From NCBI RefSeq assembly GCF_000472545.1, contig NZ_AWZV01000014.1, forward strand, positions 62,001 through 126,000: DNA of 64,000 bases, read 5' to 3'. This stretch comes from Burkholderia sp. WSM2232 (GTDB lineage: Bacteria; Pseudomonadota; Gammaproteobacteria; Burkholderiales; Burkholderiaceae). The notes under the pieces were generated by a model. That model saw nothing but the letters and a program-made list of their open reading frames with translations, had not been told where the DNA came from and did not search any database. Below, one piece after another: positions 18,851-28,260 of this stretch (within the stretch, counting starts at the first letter, position 1; each line of letters begins with the position of its first letter). A program made the translations under genes and the position numbers.

Positions 18851-20239
18851 ATGAATTCCCAAACCGACCTCGTCCCCGCGCCCGCGAGCGTTCCGGCCCC
18901 TGCCGGCACATCGGAAGACCTCGCACAGCACGCGCAATTCGTCGACTGGATGCGCTCAGTCGCCCCTTATATTCACGCGTTTCGCAACAAGACGTTTGTT
19001 GTCGGTTTTGGCGGCGAGGTGGTGCATCAAGGGCTGCTGAATGCGCTCGTGTCCGACATCGCGCTGCTCCAGGCCATGGGTATCCAGATCGTGCTCGTGC
19101 ACGGCTCGCGTCCGCAGGTCGAGGAACAGATGAGCCTGCACGGTGTCGAGTCGGAGTTCTCGCACGGCATGCGCATTACGGACGCGCGCGCGCTCGAATC
19201 CGCGAAAGAAGCGGCCGGCGAAGTGCGTCTGGACATCGAGGCGGCCATCAGCCAGGGCTTGCCGAACACGCCGATGGCGCACGCACACATCAGCGTCGTG
19301 TCGGGCAATTTCGTCACGGCGCGCCCGGTCGGCATTCTGGACGGCGTTGACTTCGCCCACACCGGCGTGGTGCGCAAGATCGACGCCGATTCGATCCGCC
19401 ATTCGCTCGCGAGCCGCAAGCTCGTGCTGCTTTCGCCGCTCGGTTTCTCGCCCACGGGCGAGGCTTTCAATCTGTCGATGGAAGACGTTGCGTCCGCCGC
19501 CGCCATTGCGTTGCGTGCCGACAAGATCGTGTTCCTGACTGAAACGCCGGGCCTCATGCAGGCCGGCGAAGACGGCCCTGAACTGATCCGCGAACTGTCG
19601 CTCGACGACGCCTACAAGCTGCACGAAAGCGGCGAAGTGACCGGCGACGCGGGCTTTTACCTGAAGCACTCGATCCGCGCGTGCCGGGGCGGCGTGGCGC
19701 GGGCGCACATCATCCCCTACGCGCTCGACGGCAGCTTGCTGCTCGAACTGTTCCTGCACGACGGCGTGGGTACGATGATCTCGTATGAGAACCTCGAAAG
19801 CCTGCGCGAGGCGACGCCGGACGACGTCGGCGGCATTCTTGCGCTGATCGAGCCGCTCGAATCGGACGGCACGCTGGTGCGGCGCGGCCGCCATCAGATC
19901 GAACGCGACATCGACCATTTCTCGGTGATCGAGCACGATGGCGTGCTGTTCGGCTGCGCGGCGCTGTATCCGTACACGCAGGAGCGCATCGGCGAAATGG
20001 CCTGCCTCACCGTCGCCCCCGAAGCACAGGGCACCGGCGACGGCGAGCGTCTGCTCAAGCGCATCGAGCAGCGCGCGCGGGCACGCGGCCTCACGCGCAT
20101 TTTCGTGCTCACCACGCGCACCGAACACTGGTTCCTCAAGCGCGGCTTCGTCAAGGTCACGGTCGACGACCTGCCCGAAGACCGCCGCCGACTCTACAAC
20201 TGGCAGCGCAAATCGCTCGTGCTGATGAAACAGCTCTGA
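18851..20239 (+). CDS. argA: Amino-acid N-acetyltransferase (N-acetylglutamate synthase)
   Basis: 462 residues from the ATG at 18851. Upstream in-frame codons belong to the hrpA region and are not used. The N-terminal amino-acid-kinase-like domain (about 30-300) has FVVGFGGEVVHQGLLNALVSD and LVLLSPLGFSPTGEAFNLS. The C-terminal GNAT domain (about 310-455) has MACLTVAPEAQGTGDGERLL, the acetyl-CoA loop, and HWFLKRGF. This is the two-domain ArgA that makes N-acetylglutamate, the first step of arginine synthesis, and is normally arginine-inhibited through the kinase-like domain. It is followed after 59 bp by yggX on the same strand. The mRNA may be leaderless, since no RBS is seen. Confidence 0.96.
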   Translation: MNSQTDLVPAPASVPAPAGTSEDLAQHAQFVDWMRSVAPYIHAFRNKTFVVGFGGEVVHQGLLNALVSDIALLQAMGIQIVLVHGSRPQVEEQMSLHGVESEFSHGMRITDARALESAKEAAGEVRLDIEAAISQGLPNTPMAHAHISVVSGNFVTARPVGILDGVDFAHTGVVRKIDADSIRHSLASRKLVLLSPLGFSPTGEAFNLSMEDVASAAAIALRADKIVFLTETPGLMQAGEDGPELIRELSLDDAYKLHESGEVTGDAGFYLKHSIRACRGGVARAHIIPYALDGSLLLELFLHDGVGTMISYENLESLREATPDDVGGILALIEPLESDGTLVRRGRHQIERDIDHFSVIEHDGVLFGCAALYPYTQERIGEMACLTVAPEAQGTGDGERLLKRIEQRARARGLTRIFVLTTRTEHWFLKRGFVKVTVDDLPEDRRRLYNWQRKSLVLMKQL

Positions 20240-20298
20240 GCGACCTTATATAAGCGCCTGGCCGTCGTCCCCCACATCGATTACAGGAGAAGCACAGC

Positions 20299-20574
20299 AT
20301 GACTCGTATGGTTCAATGCGCGAAGCTCGGCAAGGAAGCCGAAGGCCTCGATTTCCCGCCGCTGCCGGGCGAACTCGGCAAGCGGATCTACGAAAGCATC
20401 TCGAAGGAAGCGTGGCAAAGCTGGCTGAAGCAGCAAACCATGCTGATCAACGAAAACCGCCTGAACATGGCCGACCCGCGCGCGCGCCAGTATCTGATGA
20501 AGCAGACCGAGAAGTTCTTCTTCGGCGAAGGCGCGGACACCGCGCAGGGCTATGTGCCGCCAGCGGGCGAATAA
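20299..20574 (+). CDS. yggX: Probable Fe(2+)-trafficking / oxidative damage protection protein YggX
   Basis: 91 residues, the full family length. It starts [20 protein letters not shown] with the conserved cysteine at position 7, and carries [20 protein letters not shown] and the [20 protein letters not shown] helix typical of YggX. The family protects Fe-S enzymes from oxidative damage and moves iron in the cytosol. RBS CAGGAG lies 10 nt before the ATG. It is likely co-transcribed with argA and closed by a terminator 110 bp downstream. Confidence 0.97.
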   Translation: MTRMVQCAKLGKEAEGLDFPPLPGELGKRIYESISKEAWQSWLKQQTMLINENRLNMADPRARQYLMKQTEKFFFGEGADTAQGYVPPAGE

Positions 20575-20684
20575 GCGACCGGTGCGCATTGAGTGAGAAC
20601 GCCGGGTGCGCGCTCAATAACGGCTACGTGTAGGCGGGCGTGCGCCGCTGAATCTGCGTCGCGCACCTGCTGGCTACACCAACG

Positions 20685-20712
20685 AATCCGCGCCTCCAGC
20701 GCGGATTTTTTT
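20685..20712 (+). terminator. Rho-independent terminator after argA-yggX
   Basis: An 8-bp perfect stem AATCCGCG/CGCGGATT (20685-20692 with 20700-20707), 7-nt loop, and a run of seven T. Confidence 0.9.
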
Positions 20713-21407
20713 CGTCGCTGCGCCGGCGCAAAACTCCCTGGACGGTACATTTTTGGCCCGTTTTAAACCCTTTCTGCAGACTGCCGCGATTCTCCCAATC
20801 CCCCGCCGGGCAAGGGATCGGGCGGCATCGCCCCGCCTACAGAACAAAAGCGGGTTTGCGCGATCCTCTGTCATCGTGCTAATATGTGCGTCGTTCCAAC
20901 AGCAATTCACCTTCATTCGCGTTCTCTGACCTTGCGACACCAAGTGCTTGCACTGCGCGTGTCCATCGCGATGGAACAGTTTTTTATACAAGAAGGCTTG
21001 TCGGTCGTATCGCGGTTTGAGCTTGCCTGAGGCCCCCTCGTGAGGGTTCCGCCAACGGGTTTGCGCAAGCGGCGAGTCAAGCACCGGCCTTTTTCGTTTC
21101 AAGCCTTCCAGTGGCGTAGGGTTTGGCTTCCAGCCATCCGCGTCCTCATGCACCTGCCCCGTTCCACGGCCCGGCAAGTGCGACAGTCAGCACAATCTAG
21201 ACGAGTGTTCTTTCGCGACCTGGCTCGCGAGGCATGGGCGCTTGCCGCTTTTTTGCGGCCTTGGCTGCGCTGCTGCGTTTTGTATCGACGCGCACCCACT
21301 CTTCGCCGCCGCGGCGAAGAGGCCCTCGCCCCGTTTGCGAAACTGCACTTTCCAGCAACCGTGGCGGAACGCATCATGAGTTTCGTCGCAGTCATCGGAG
21401 TTTTACC
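20713..21407 (+). other. 695-bp intergenic region and putative structured leader of proP
   Basis: No convincing gene. A cluster of hairpins lies at 20940-21075: AGTGC-TT-GCACT (20943-20954), the 14-bp palindrome TCCATCGCGATGGA (20962-20975), CAAG-AAGG-CTTG (about 20990-21001), and CCCTC-GT-GAGGG just after 21030. A stretch ending CCGGCCTTTTTCG follows near 21090. Another GC hairpin is seen near 21308-21326. I do not recognise a known riboswitch or RNA family. Confidence 0.5.
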
Positions 21408-22874
21408 TTGACCGCTTCCAGCAACGGCTTCTGGCGACACCAACAAGAACAACGCCTTTCCCTCGACGACATCACGGTCGTCGACAACTCTCTGCTCAAG
21501 CGTGCCGTCGGCGCGATGGCGCTTGGCAACGCAATGGAATGGTTCGATTTCGGCGTGTACAGCTACATCGCCGTGACCCTCGGCAAAGTGTTCTTCCCGT
21601 CGTCGAGCCCGTCCGCCCAGTTGATCGCGACCTTCGGCACGTTTGCCGCCGCGTTTCTGGTGCGCCCGGTCGGCGGCATGGTGTTCGGGCCGCTCGGCGA
21701 CCGCATCGGCCGTCAGCGCGTGCTGGCGATGACCATGATCATGATGGCGCTCGGCACCTTCGCGATCGGCCTGATTCCGAGCTATGCGTCGATCGGCATT
21801 CTCGCGCCGGCGCTGCTGCTCGTCGCGCGTCTCGTGCAAGGCTTCTCGACTGGCGGCGAATACGGCGGCGCGGCCACCTTCATTGCCGAGTTTTCGACGG
21901 ACAAGCGCCGCGGATTCATGGGCAGCTTCCTCGAGTTCGGCACGCTGATCGGCTACGTGCTCGGCGCGGGCACGGTCGCGGTGCTGACCGCGACGCTTTC
22001 CAACGACGCGCTGCTGTCGTGGGGCTGGCGTGTGCCGTTTCTGATCGCCGGTCCGCTCGGGCTCGTGGGTCTGTACATCCGCATGAAGCTCGAGGAAACG
22101 CCCGCGTTCAAGAAGCAGGCCGAGCAACGCGAAGCCGAGGAAAAGGCGCTGCCCAAGCAGTCGTTCAGCCAGTTGCTCGCGCAGCAATGGAAGCCGCTGC
22201 TGCTGTGCGTCGGCCTCGTGCTGATTTTCAACGTCACCGACTATATGGCGCTGTCGTATCTGCCGAGCTATCTGTCGGCGACGCTGCACTTCAACGAATC
22301 GCACGGCCTGTTCATCGTGCTGATCGTGATGGTGCTGATGATGCCGGCCACGCTCGCGGCGGGCCGCCTGTCGGATGCGATTGGCCGCAAGCCGGTCATG
22401 CTGTTCGGCTGCGTGGGGCTCTTCGCACTGGCGATTCCCGCGCTGCTGCTCATCCGCATGGGCACGGTGCTGCCGGTGTTCGCCGGGCTGATGATTCTCG
22501 GCATGCTGCTGTCGTGCTTTACGGGTGTGATGCCGTCGGCATTGCCGGCGCTGTTCCCGACGAAAATCCGTTATGGCGCGCTCGCCATCGGCTTCAACAT
22601 TTCGGTGTCGTTGTTCGGCGGTACGACGCCGCTCGTGACCGCATGGCTCGTCGACCGTACCGGCAATCTGATGATGCCCGCGTATTACCTGATGGGCGCG
22701 TCGCTGATCGGCATCGTCTCCGTGGTGGCGCTGCGCGAAACCGCCCGCCAGCCGCTGCTCGGCTCGGGCCCATGCGTCGCGACGCGCGCAGAAGCACACG
22801 CCGTGCTGCGCGGCGAACGCGAAGCCGAAGAGATGGACGAAGGCTACGCGGCGACCGCTACGGCGCGTGCCTGA
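21408..22874 (+). CDS. proP: Proline/glycine betaine:H+ symporter ProP (MFS)
   Basis: 488 residues from a TTG start at 21408, chosen because RBS CGGAG lies 8 nt upstream and the protein then begins at the usual family position. The upstream ATG at 21234 would add an unlikely Arg-rich tail. Family motifs are strong: GNAMEWFDFGVYSYIAVTLG, FLVRPVGGMVFGPLGDRIGR, QGFSTGGEYGGAATFIAE, KRRGFMGSFLEFG, and WGWRVPFLIAGPLGL. About twelve transmembrane helices. E. coli ProP has a C-terminal coiled coil used in osmosensing; here the tail is shorter and mostly Glu/Ala, so that element seems absent. Role: osmoprotectant uptake at the inner membrane. The long structured leader hints at post-transcriptional control. 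Confidence 0.93.
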   Translation: MTASSNGFWRHQQEQRLSLDDITVVDNSLLKRAVGAMALGNAMEWFDFGVYSYIAVTLGKVFFPSSSPSAQLIATFGTFAAAFLVRPVGGMVFGPLGDRIGRQRVLAMTMIMMALGTFAIGLIPSYASIGILAPALLLVARLVQGFSTGGEYGGAATFIAEFSTDKRRGFMGSFLEFGTLIGYVLGAGTVAVLTATLSNDALLSWGWRVPFLIAGPLGLVGLYIRMKLEETPAFKKQAEQREAEEKALPKQSFSQLLAQQWKPLLLCVGLVLIFNVTDYMALSYLPSYLSATLHFNESHGLFIVLIVMVLMMPATLAAGRLSDAIGRKPVMLFGCVGLFALAIPALLLIRMGTVLPVFAGLMILGMLLSCFTGVMPSALPALFPTKIRYGALAIGFNISVSLFGGTTPLVTAWLVDRTGNLMMPAYYLMGASLIGIVSVVALRETARQPLLGSGPCVATRAEAHAVLRGEREAEEMDEGYAATATARA

Positions 22875-22939
22875 TCGAATGATGGAATGACGCAATGAGG
22901 CGCGGCGCTCTGCGCGCCGTGCGTGCAAATGCGTGCAGG

Positions 22940-22968
22940 ACGGGCCGGCTTTGCAGCCGGCCCGTTTT
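22940..22968. terminator. Terminator shared by convergent proP and phosphoesterase genes
   Basis: A perfect 10-bp stem ACGGGCCGGC/GCCGGCCCGT (22940-22949 with 22956-22965), followed by TTTTCATTT on the plus strand. It lies directly at the 3' end of the phosphoesterase gene on the other strand. Confidence 0.85.
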
Positions 22969-23456
22969 CATTTGAGCAACAAATCGAAGCTCGCGTCGGC
23001 CCGCGCGCCGTCGACAACCAGCATGCCCGCCGACACCGGCAGCTTGAACCGCCGCGGTCCGGCACTGCCGGGATTGACGAAGAGCACGCCGTCGCGCTCG
23101 CTGATCGACGGCTTATGCGAATGGCCGGTCACCACTACGCCGATGCCCTGCTTGCGCAAATCGGCCGGCACGTCCGCGATGTCGTGCACGACCAGAATGG
23201 TGACCTGCTGCACGGTGAGCGTGGCGTGCGTCGGCAGCGAAGTGGCCCACTCGCCGGTGTCGTTGTTGCCGCGTACGACTGTCAGCGGTGCGATTTGCGA
23301 GAGCGCGTCGAGCACGGCCGGGTTGCAGATATCGCCCGCATGAATGATGGCGTCGCAGCCCGCGAGATAGTCGAGCGCTTCGGGCCGCACGAGGTTGTGC
23401 GTGTCGGATATCAAGCCAATGCGTGCTGGCGGCGAGGCGTGCGTGCGTCGAGTCAT
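22968..23456 (-). CDS. YfcE/MJ0936-type metallophosphoesterase
   Basis: 162 residues from the ATG at 23456. The longer upstream frame overlaps the next gene and is rejected. All metal ligands of the small calcineurin-like phosphodiesterases are present: GLISDTHN (D, H), IIHAGDI (D), VRGNNDT (N), VVHDIAD, and VTGHSHKP (H, H), then LFVNPGSAGPRRF. Members hydrolyse phosphodiesters such as bis-pNPP in vitro; the natural substrate is unknown. It stops inside the shared terminator region and starts 34 bp after the TMEM175-like gene, so the two probably form an operon. Confidence 0.94.
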   Translation of the reverse strand: MTRRTHASPPARIGLISDTHNLVRPEALDYLAGCDAIIHAGDICNPAVLDALSQIAPLTVVRGNNDTGEWATSLPTHATLTVQQVTILVVHDIADVPADLRKQGIGVVVTGHSHKPSISERDGVLFVNPGSAGPRRFKLPVSAGMLVVDGARADASFDLLLK

Positions 23457-23490
23457 GAAGGCAGCCGCGCAAGCTTCGATGCAAGCATGC

Positions 23491-24066
23491 TCAGGCTTCC
23501 AGCACGTGTTCGATACGCCGGTCCGGCACCAGCCACCACGCGGCAGCAAGCGTATAGAGCGCCGCCGAAAGCCACGGCGCAACGAACGCGAGCACGATGC
23601 CCGCCAGATAGACCGCGACGGACACCCTGCCCTTGCGGTCGTTGCCGACCGCTTTCGCCAATGCTGAATCGTGGCCGTGCTGTCGAATGAGCAAGCGCGT
23701 GAGAATGAAATAGGCAATCGCGGACATGAAGAGCACGACGCCGTACAGCGCGGTCGGCCACGAAGCCAGATGATTTTCGCCCACCCAGTGCGTGACCGCG
23801 GGCAGCAGCGAGAGCCAGAAGAGCAGATGCAGATTGGCCCACAGCACGCCGCCGTTGACCTTCTGTACCGCATGGAACATGTGGTGATGATTGTTCCAGT
23901 AGATGCCCACGTAGAGGAAGCTCAGCACATAAGCACCGAACACCGGCACGAGCGGGCGCAGCGCGGCGAGATCGAAGCCCTCCGGCACCTTGATTTCCAG
24001 CACCATGATCGTAATGATGATGGCGATCACACCATCGCTGAAGGCTTCGACGCGTCCCTTGCCCAT
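23491..24066 (-). CDS. TMEM175-family (DUF1211) putative potassium channel
   Basis: 191 residues from the ATG at 24066 (MGKGRVEAFSDGVIAIIITI), with RBS GAGGA 8 nt upstream. The FSDGV motif in the first helix is the signature and selectivity element of bacterial TMEM175 channels. About six transmembrane helices are visible, including FGAYVLSFLYVGIYWNNHHH, typical of the family. It forms tetramers in the inner membrane in characterised relatives. It probably heads an operon with the phosphoesterase. Confidence 0.92.
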   Translation of the reverse strand: MGKGRVEAFSDGVIAIIITIMVLEIKVPEGFDLAALRPLVPVFGAYVLSFLYVGIYWNNHHHMFHAVQKVNGGVLWANLHLLFWLSLLPAVTHWVGENHLASWPTALYGVVLFMSAIAYFILTRLLIRQHGHDSALAKAVGNDRKGRVSVAVYLAGIVLAFVAPWLSAALYTLAAAWWLVPDRRIEHVLEA

Positions 24067-24162
24067 CGGCTGTTCCTCAAGTGAATGCGGGTTGGATTGC
24101 ACCGCATCGCGGATTATCGGCGATGCCACGACGCCTTGTCGATCAGCGCCTCGCAGGTCACG

Positions 24163-25563
24163 CTACTTCAGGGGATGCAAACCATCCAGCAAGGTAGGAA
24201 TCAATTCGCTGATGGTCGGATGAATGTGCATCGCGTACTGCAAAGTCGGATAGGGTGCGCCTGCCGTCATGATGTCGATGAACGTGTGGATCGCCTCGTC
24301 GCCTTCTATGCCGTGGATCGCTGCGCCGAGAATCTGCTTGCTGCGCGCATCGGCGAGCACCTTCATGAAGCCGTCGGTCTCGCCGCGTTCGCGCGCGCGG
24401 CCCACGCGCGACATCGGCATCGTCGCAATCAGTGCTTCGCGGCCGCTCTTGCGCACGTCTTCTTCGGAGAGGCCGACGCGCGCAAGCGGTGGATCGACGA
24501 ATACCGCGTACGCCATGATGCGCGTGTCGACCGTGCGCGCGCCGCCCTCGAGCAGATTGGCCGCGACGATCTGGTAATCGTCGTAAGAGGTATGCGTGAA
24601 TGCGCCGCGCCCGTTGATGTCGCCGATCGCCCACACGCCCGGCACGTTAGTGCGCAACTGGCCGTCCACAGGGATCGTGCCGTGCCGGTCGGTCTCGATG
24701 CCGGCTGCGGCAAGGCCCAAATCATCGGTGTTCGGCTCACGCCCGGTCGCGAACAGCAGATGCGACGCCTCGAGCGCCGGTACGTTCTGCTCGAAGCCGA
24801 TGCACACATCATGCTCGCGATGCGGATGCGGCTCCACCCGCGAAGGCTGCACGCCGAAGCGGAACTCCACCCCTTCGCGTGCGAGCACCGTCTGCACCGA
24901 CTCGGCGAGATCGGGATCCTCGCGTGTGAGCACCCGGTCGCCACGCACCAGCACCGTCACCTCACTGCCGAAACGGCGAAACACCTGCGCGAATTCGAGC
25001 GCGATATAACTGCCGCCGACAATCACGAGCCGGTCGGGCAGCTCATTCAGTTCAAGCAGACTCGAGTTGGTGTAATAGCGGACTCGCTCGATACCGTGAA
25101 GCGGCGGCACCACTGCGCGCGTGCCGGTGTTCAGGAAGATTTCGTCGGCGCTCAGCTCATGCAGCAGCGTGCCGTCCGGTGCGCTGATGGCAAGCGTGTG
25201 CGGCCCCGTGAAACGCGCGTGGCCGTTGAACACAGTGACGTTTTCCGTGCCGCGCAGCCATTGTTCGACGCCGTCGCGCGACTGCCCGATGATCTTGTCC
25301 TTGCGCGCCTTCACCGCCGCCAGATCGACGTTGACCGAGCCGCTCACCAGAACGCCGAGTCGCGCAGCGTGGCGCGCCACGTATGCCGCACGCGCGCTCG
25401 CCACATAGGCCTTGGTGGGCGTGCAGCCGACGTTCACGCAAGTCCCGCCAAAGGCCGCGCGTTCTATGACCGCGGTGCGGCGGCCGCTCTGGCCAAGCCG
25501 AACGGCGAGCGGCGCGCCGCCCTGCCCGGTGCCTATCACGACTGCGTCGAAGTGCTGTGCCAT
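24163..25563 (-). CDS. Class I pyridine nucleotide-disulfide oxidoreductase (mercuric-reductase-like)
   Basis: A 466-residue flavoenzyme. The FAD-binding GxGxxG stretch is VVIGTGQGGAPLA at residues 7-20. The redox-active disulfide is GGTCVNVGCTPTKA. The second dinucleotide fold is VIVGGSYIALEFAQ, and VWAIGDINGRGAFTHTSYDD is the FAD ribityl motif. The C-terminal dimerisation domain (about 350-466) has FVDPPLARVGLSE and HPTISELIPTLL. It lacks the C-terminal vicinal cysteines of true MerA, and no mer genes are nearby, so the substrate is unknown. It is a single gene by spacing. Confidence 0.93.
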   Translation of the reverse strand: MAQHFDAVVIGTGQGGAPLAVRLGQSGRRTAVIERAAFGGTCVNVGCTPTKAYVASARAAYVARHAARLGVLVSGSVNVDLAAVKARKDKIIGQSRDGVEQWLRGTENVTVFNGHARFTGPHTLAISAPDGTLLHELSADEIFLNTGTRAVVPPLHGIERVRYYTNSSLLELNELPDRLVIVGGSYIALEFAQVFRRFGSEVTVLVRGDRVLTREDPDLAESVQTVLAREGVEFRFGVQPSRVEPHPHREHDVCIGFEQNVPALEASHLLFATGREPNTDDLGLAAAGIETDRHGTIPVDGQLRTNVPGVWAIGDINGRGAFTHTSYDDYQIVAANLLEGGARTVDTRIMAYAVFVDPPLARVGLSEEDVRKSGREALIATMPMSRVGRARERGETDGFMKVLADARSKQILGAAIHGIEGDEAIHTFIDIMTAGAPYPTLQYAMHIHPTISELIPTLLDGLHPLK

Positions 25564-25698
25564 GGCGACTCTCCTCGCGGCTCGTATGCTGGTCGTTGCA
25601 TCTTACGCCCAGTCGCCGCCAGGCCTGCGCCAGGCTGCCAATCGAGGTGGTCCGTGCGCGACAGCCGGCATCGTCACACGTGCAAGGTCCTGCAAGGC

Positions 25699-28002
25699 TC
25701 AGCTCGCCGCAGGCGCACACGCGTTTGCCAGTGCGCGCGCATAGGCGCTCGCGCCCACCGGCCGGCTGTACAGATAGCCCTGCTGCTTGTCGCAATCTAT
25801 GGAGCGCAGAAACGCCGCCTGCTCGGGTGTTTCCACGCCTTCCGCGGTGACGTTCATGCCGAGCGAATGCGCCATCGCCACCACGGCCTGGGTGATCGCA
25901 ATGGAGTCGCGATGATCCGGCAAACCGGCGACAAACGACCGGTCGATCTTCAGGTTGTGCAACGGGAAGCGCTTCAGATACGACAGCGACGAATAGCCGG
26001 TGCCGAAGTCGTCCACGGAAATGCGCACGCCGGTCGCGCTCAGTGCCTGAAGCATGGGCAGCACGGCGTCGCTGTCGCTCATCAGAAGCCGCTCCGTGAT
26101 TTCGAGTTCGAGCGCCGCAGGCTCCAGCCCTGACTGGTCGAGACAGCGCCTGATCCGCTCGACGAGGCCGTCGTTGAACTGGCGCGGCGACAGATTCACC
26201 GCGACGATCAGGTCGGGTGCGAGCGTGCGCCGCCACTGCGCCGCCTGCTCGCACGCATGCGCGAGCACCCATTCGCCGATTTCGGCGATCAGGCCCGCGT
26301 CTTCTGCAACCGGAATGAACTCGGCCGGCGAGACGTTGCCCAGCTCGCTGTTGTACCAGCGCAGCAGCGCCTCCGCGCCGATGGTCCGGCCGCCGTGACT
26401 GTCGACGATCGGCTGATACACGAGGCTTAGCTCGTTGGCCGCGAGCGCGCGGCGCAGCGACTGCTCGATCACGAAGCGGCGCTGCAACTGCTGATTGAGC
26501 TCGGCGGTGAAGAACTGGAAGTTGTTGCGGCCGCGCTGCTTCGCGTGATACATGGCCGAATCGGCATTGCGCATCAGCGTGGGCGCGTCCTGCCCGTCTT
26601 CGGGATAGCGGCTGATGCCGATCGAAGCACCCAGGTAGTACTCGTTCTCCGCCACCGCGAACGGCACCGCAATCGCGTCGAGGATACGGCGGGCGAGCGC
26701 GACCAGTTGATCGTTGCAATCGCACGCACTCACCACGATCACGAACTCGTCGCCGCCCACCCGCGCGAGCGTGTCGTCGTGGCGCACGCAACCGGCGAGC
26801 CGCTCGGCGACGCTTCTGAGCAATGCGTCGCCGGCTTCGTGACCGGCGGTGTCGTTGACCTTCTTGAAACCGTCCAGATCGACGAACAGCACCGCGACGC
26901 TCACCACTTCGCCGCTGCCGTTCGGGCCGCCCGGCGCGAACAGGCTGTGCATCCGCTCGGTCAGGTAAGCGCGGTTGTAGAGGCCGGTCAGCGAATCGCG
27001 GGTAGCCAGGAATTTGAGCTGGCGCTGCGCTTCGCGCACCGGCCCGATATCGGTGAAAGAGATCAGCACTGAGTCGGGCTTGCTCTGCCCAGGCTTGAGG
27101 ATCGGCACCACGTTTTCAGTGACCCAGATCACTTCTCCGTTCACGAGCTCGAGGGCGAGCGTAACGTCCAGCATCGGCTTGCCGGTTGCGAGCACCTGGT
27201 TCGTGGGCCGCTCCTCCTCCGCCACCGGCGAGCCGTTCTCGTGAAAGCTGCGCACCATCACCGTGCGAATGCTGCGTCCGACGATTTGCGGCCCGGTGCG
27301 CAGCATGCGCTGCGCGCTCGGATTGCAGGCCAGCACGACACCCGCGCGCGACTGCACGACGATGCCTTCGATCAGATGATCGACGACGAGCCGATGATGC
27401 TCCTCGCTATGCGCAAGACGTTGCGCCATCGCGTTCTGATGCACGGCGAGCCCGACGCTGCGGCCGATGTCGCGCAGCATCGTCTCTTCCTGCGCGGTAG
27501 GCCGGCGCGGCTCGCGATGATAGACGGCGAACGCGCCCAGCACGGCGCCCGTGTCGTTTTCGAACGGCACCGACCAGCACGCGCGCAAGCCGTACGGCAA
27601 GGCCAGCGCGCGATAGTCCGCCCACAGCGGATCGGTCTCGATGTCCTCGACCACGACGAGACGCCGTTCGAACATTGCGGTGCCGCATGAGCCCGCGCAC
27701 GGACCAATCCGCACGCCGTCGATCGCTGCGCTATAGCGCCTCGGTAGCGACGGCGCGCCGCCGACGCGCACATGCACGCCGTCCTCGTCGAGCAGCAGGA
27801 TCGAGCACGACGCGCCCTCGCCCAGCAGCGCTTCCGCGCGGCGACACACTTCGTCCAGCACTTCCGGCAGCGGCGTATTGCACGTGATGAGCCTCAATAC
27901 GCTGCGCTCCGACGCCAGCACCTCTTCGGCCAGATCCGGCCGGACACGGCAGTCCTCGGACGTCGCACCCACCTCCCTACGTGATGTCGCTTCGTGGTTC
28001 AT
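25699..28002 (-). CDS. GAF-PAS-GGDEF-EAL cyclic-di-GMP signalling protein
   Basis: 767 residues from the ATG at 28002; the earlier frame start at 28173 adds an unlikely Cys/Arg-rich leader. Domain order: GAF (about 30-175), PAS (about 190-310, with VVPILKPGQSKPDSVLISFT), GGDEF (about 330-490) and EAL (about 510-765). The cyclase motif RVGGDEF is intact and is preceded five residues earlier by RHDD, an RxxD inhibitory site. The phosphodiesterase motifs are also intact: GAEALLRW, ELEITERLL, SVDDFGTGYSSLSYL, and NLKIDRSFV. Both activities are therefore possible, with the GAF/PAS input choosing between them. No membrane segment is visible. The sensed ligand is unknown. Confidence 0.95.
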   Translation of the reverse strand: MNHEATSRREVGATSEDCRVRPDLAEEVLASERSVLRLITCNTPLPEVLDEVCRRAEALLGEGASCSILLLDEDGVHVRVGGAPSLPRRYSAAIDGVRIGPCAGSCGTAMFERRLVVVEDIETDPLWADYRALALPYGLRACWSVPFENDTGAVLGAFAVYHREPRRPTAQEETMLRDIGRSVGLAVHQNAMAQRLAHSEEHHRLVVDHLIEGIVVQSRAGVVLACNPSAQRMLRTGPQIVGRSIRTVMVRSFHENGSPVAEEERPTNQVLATGKPMLDVTLALELVNGEVIWVTENVVPILKPGQSKPDSVLISFTDIGPVREAQRQLKFLATRDSLTGLYNRAYLTERMHSLFAPGGPNGSGEVVSVAVLFVDLDGFKKVNDTAGHEAGDALLRSVAERLAGCVRHDDTLARVGGDEFVIVVSACDCNDQLVALARRILDAIAVPFAVAENEYYLGASIGISRYPEDGQDAPTLMRNADSAMYHAKQRGRNNFQFFTAELNQQLQRRFVIEQSLRRALAANELSLVYQPIVDSHGGRTIGAEALLRWYNSELGNVSPAEFIPVAEDAGLIAEIGEWVLAHACEQAAQWRRTLAPDLIVAVNLSPRQFNDGLVERIRRCLDQSGLEPAALELEITERLLMSDSDAVLPMLQALSATGVRISVDDFGTGYSSLSYLKRFPLHNLKIDRSFVAGLPDHRDSIAITQAVVAMAHSLGMNVTAEGVETPEQAAFLRSIDCDKQQGYLYSRPVGASAYARALANACAPAAS

Positions 28003-28260
28003 ATATGCGCCCCCCAACCCAACATCGGCAAGATTATGTAAGCAGCGCACCAGGGTATACCCGCCGAATGCACAAATGTTTTTCGCGCACAGCGCGTGGG
28101 CCTGCCGTGCCCCGCACTCGCGCGGCGTGGACCGCGCCACCCAACGCAATGAAACGCAACATCTGGTAATCACCTTCGCGGACTGCTGCCTGTTCCGGCG
28201 TCTGCACGACGCGGGATTGAACGATCATCCGCTGCATGAGCAACCTCGCATCGTCAATCC

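Noticed and set aside
20870..21080. 6S RNA or a known riboswitch in the proP leader
   Set aside because: I see several hairpins, but no long closing stem or conserved riboswitch core that I can name.
21234..21407. 58-residue N-terminal extension of ProP
   Set aside because: Arg/Ser-rich and not ProP-like; the TTG at 21408 has a proper RBS and gives the family start.
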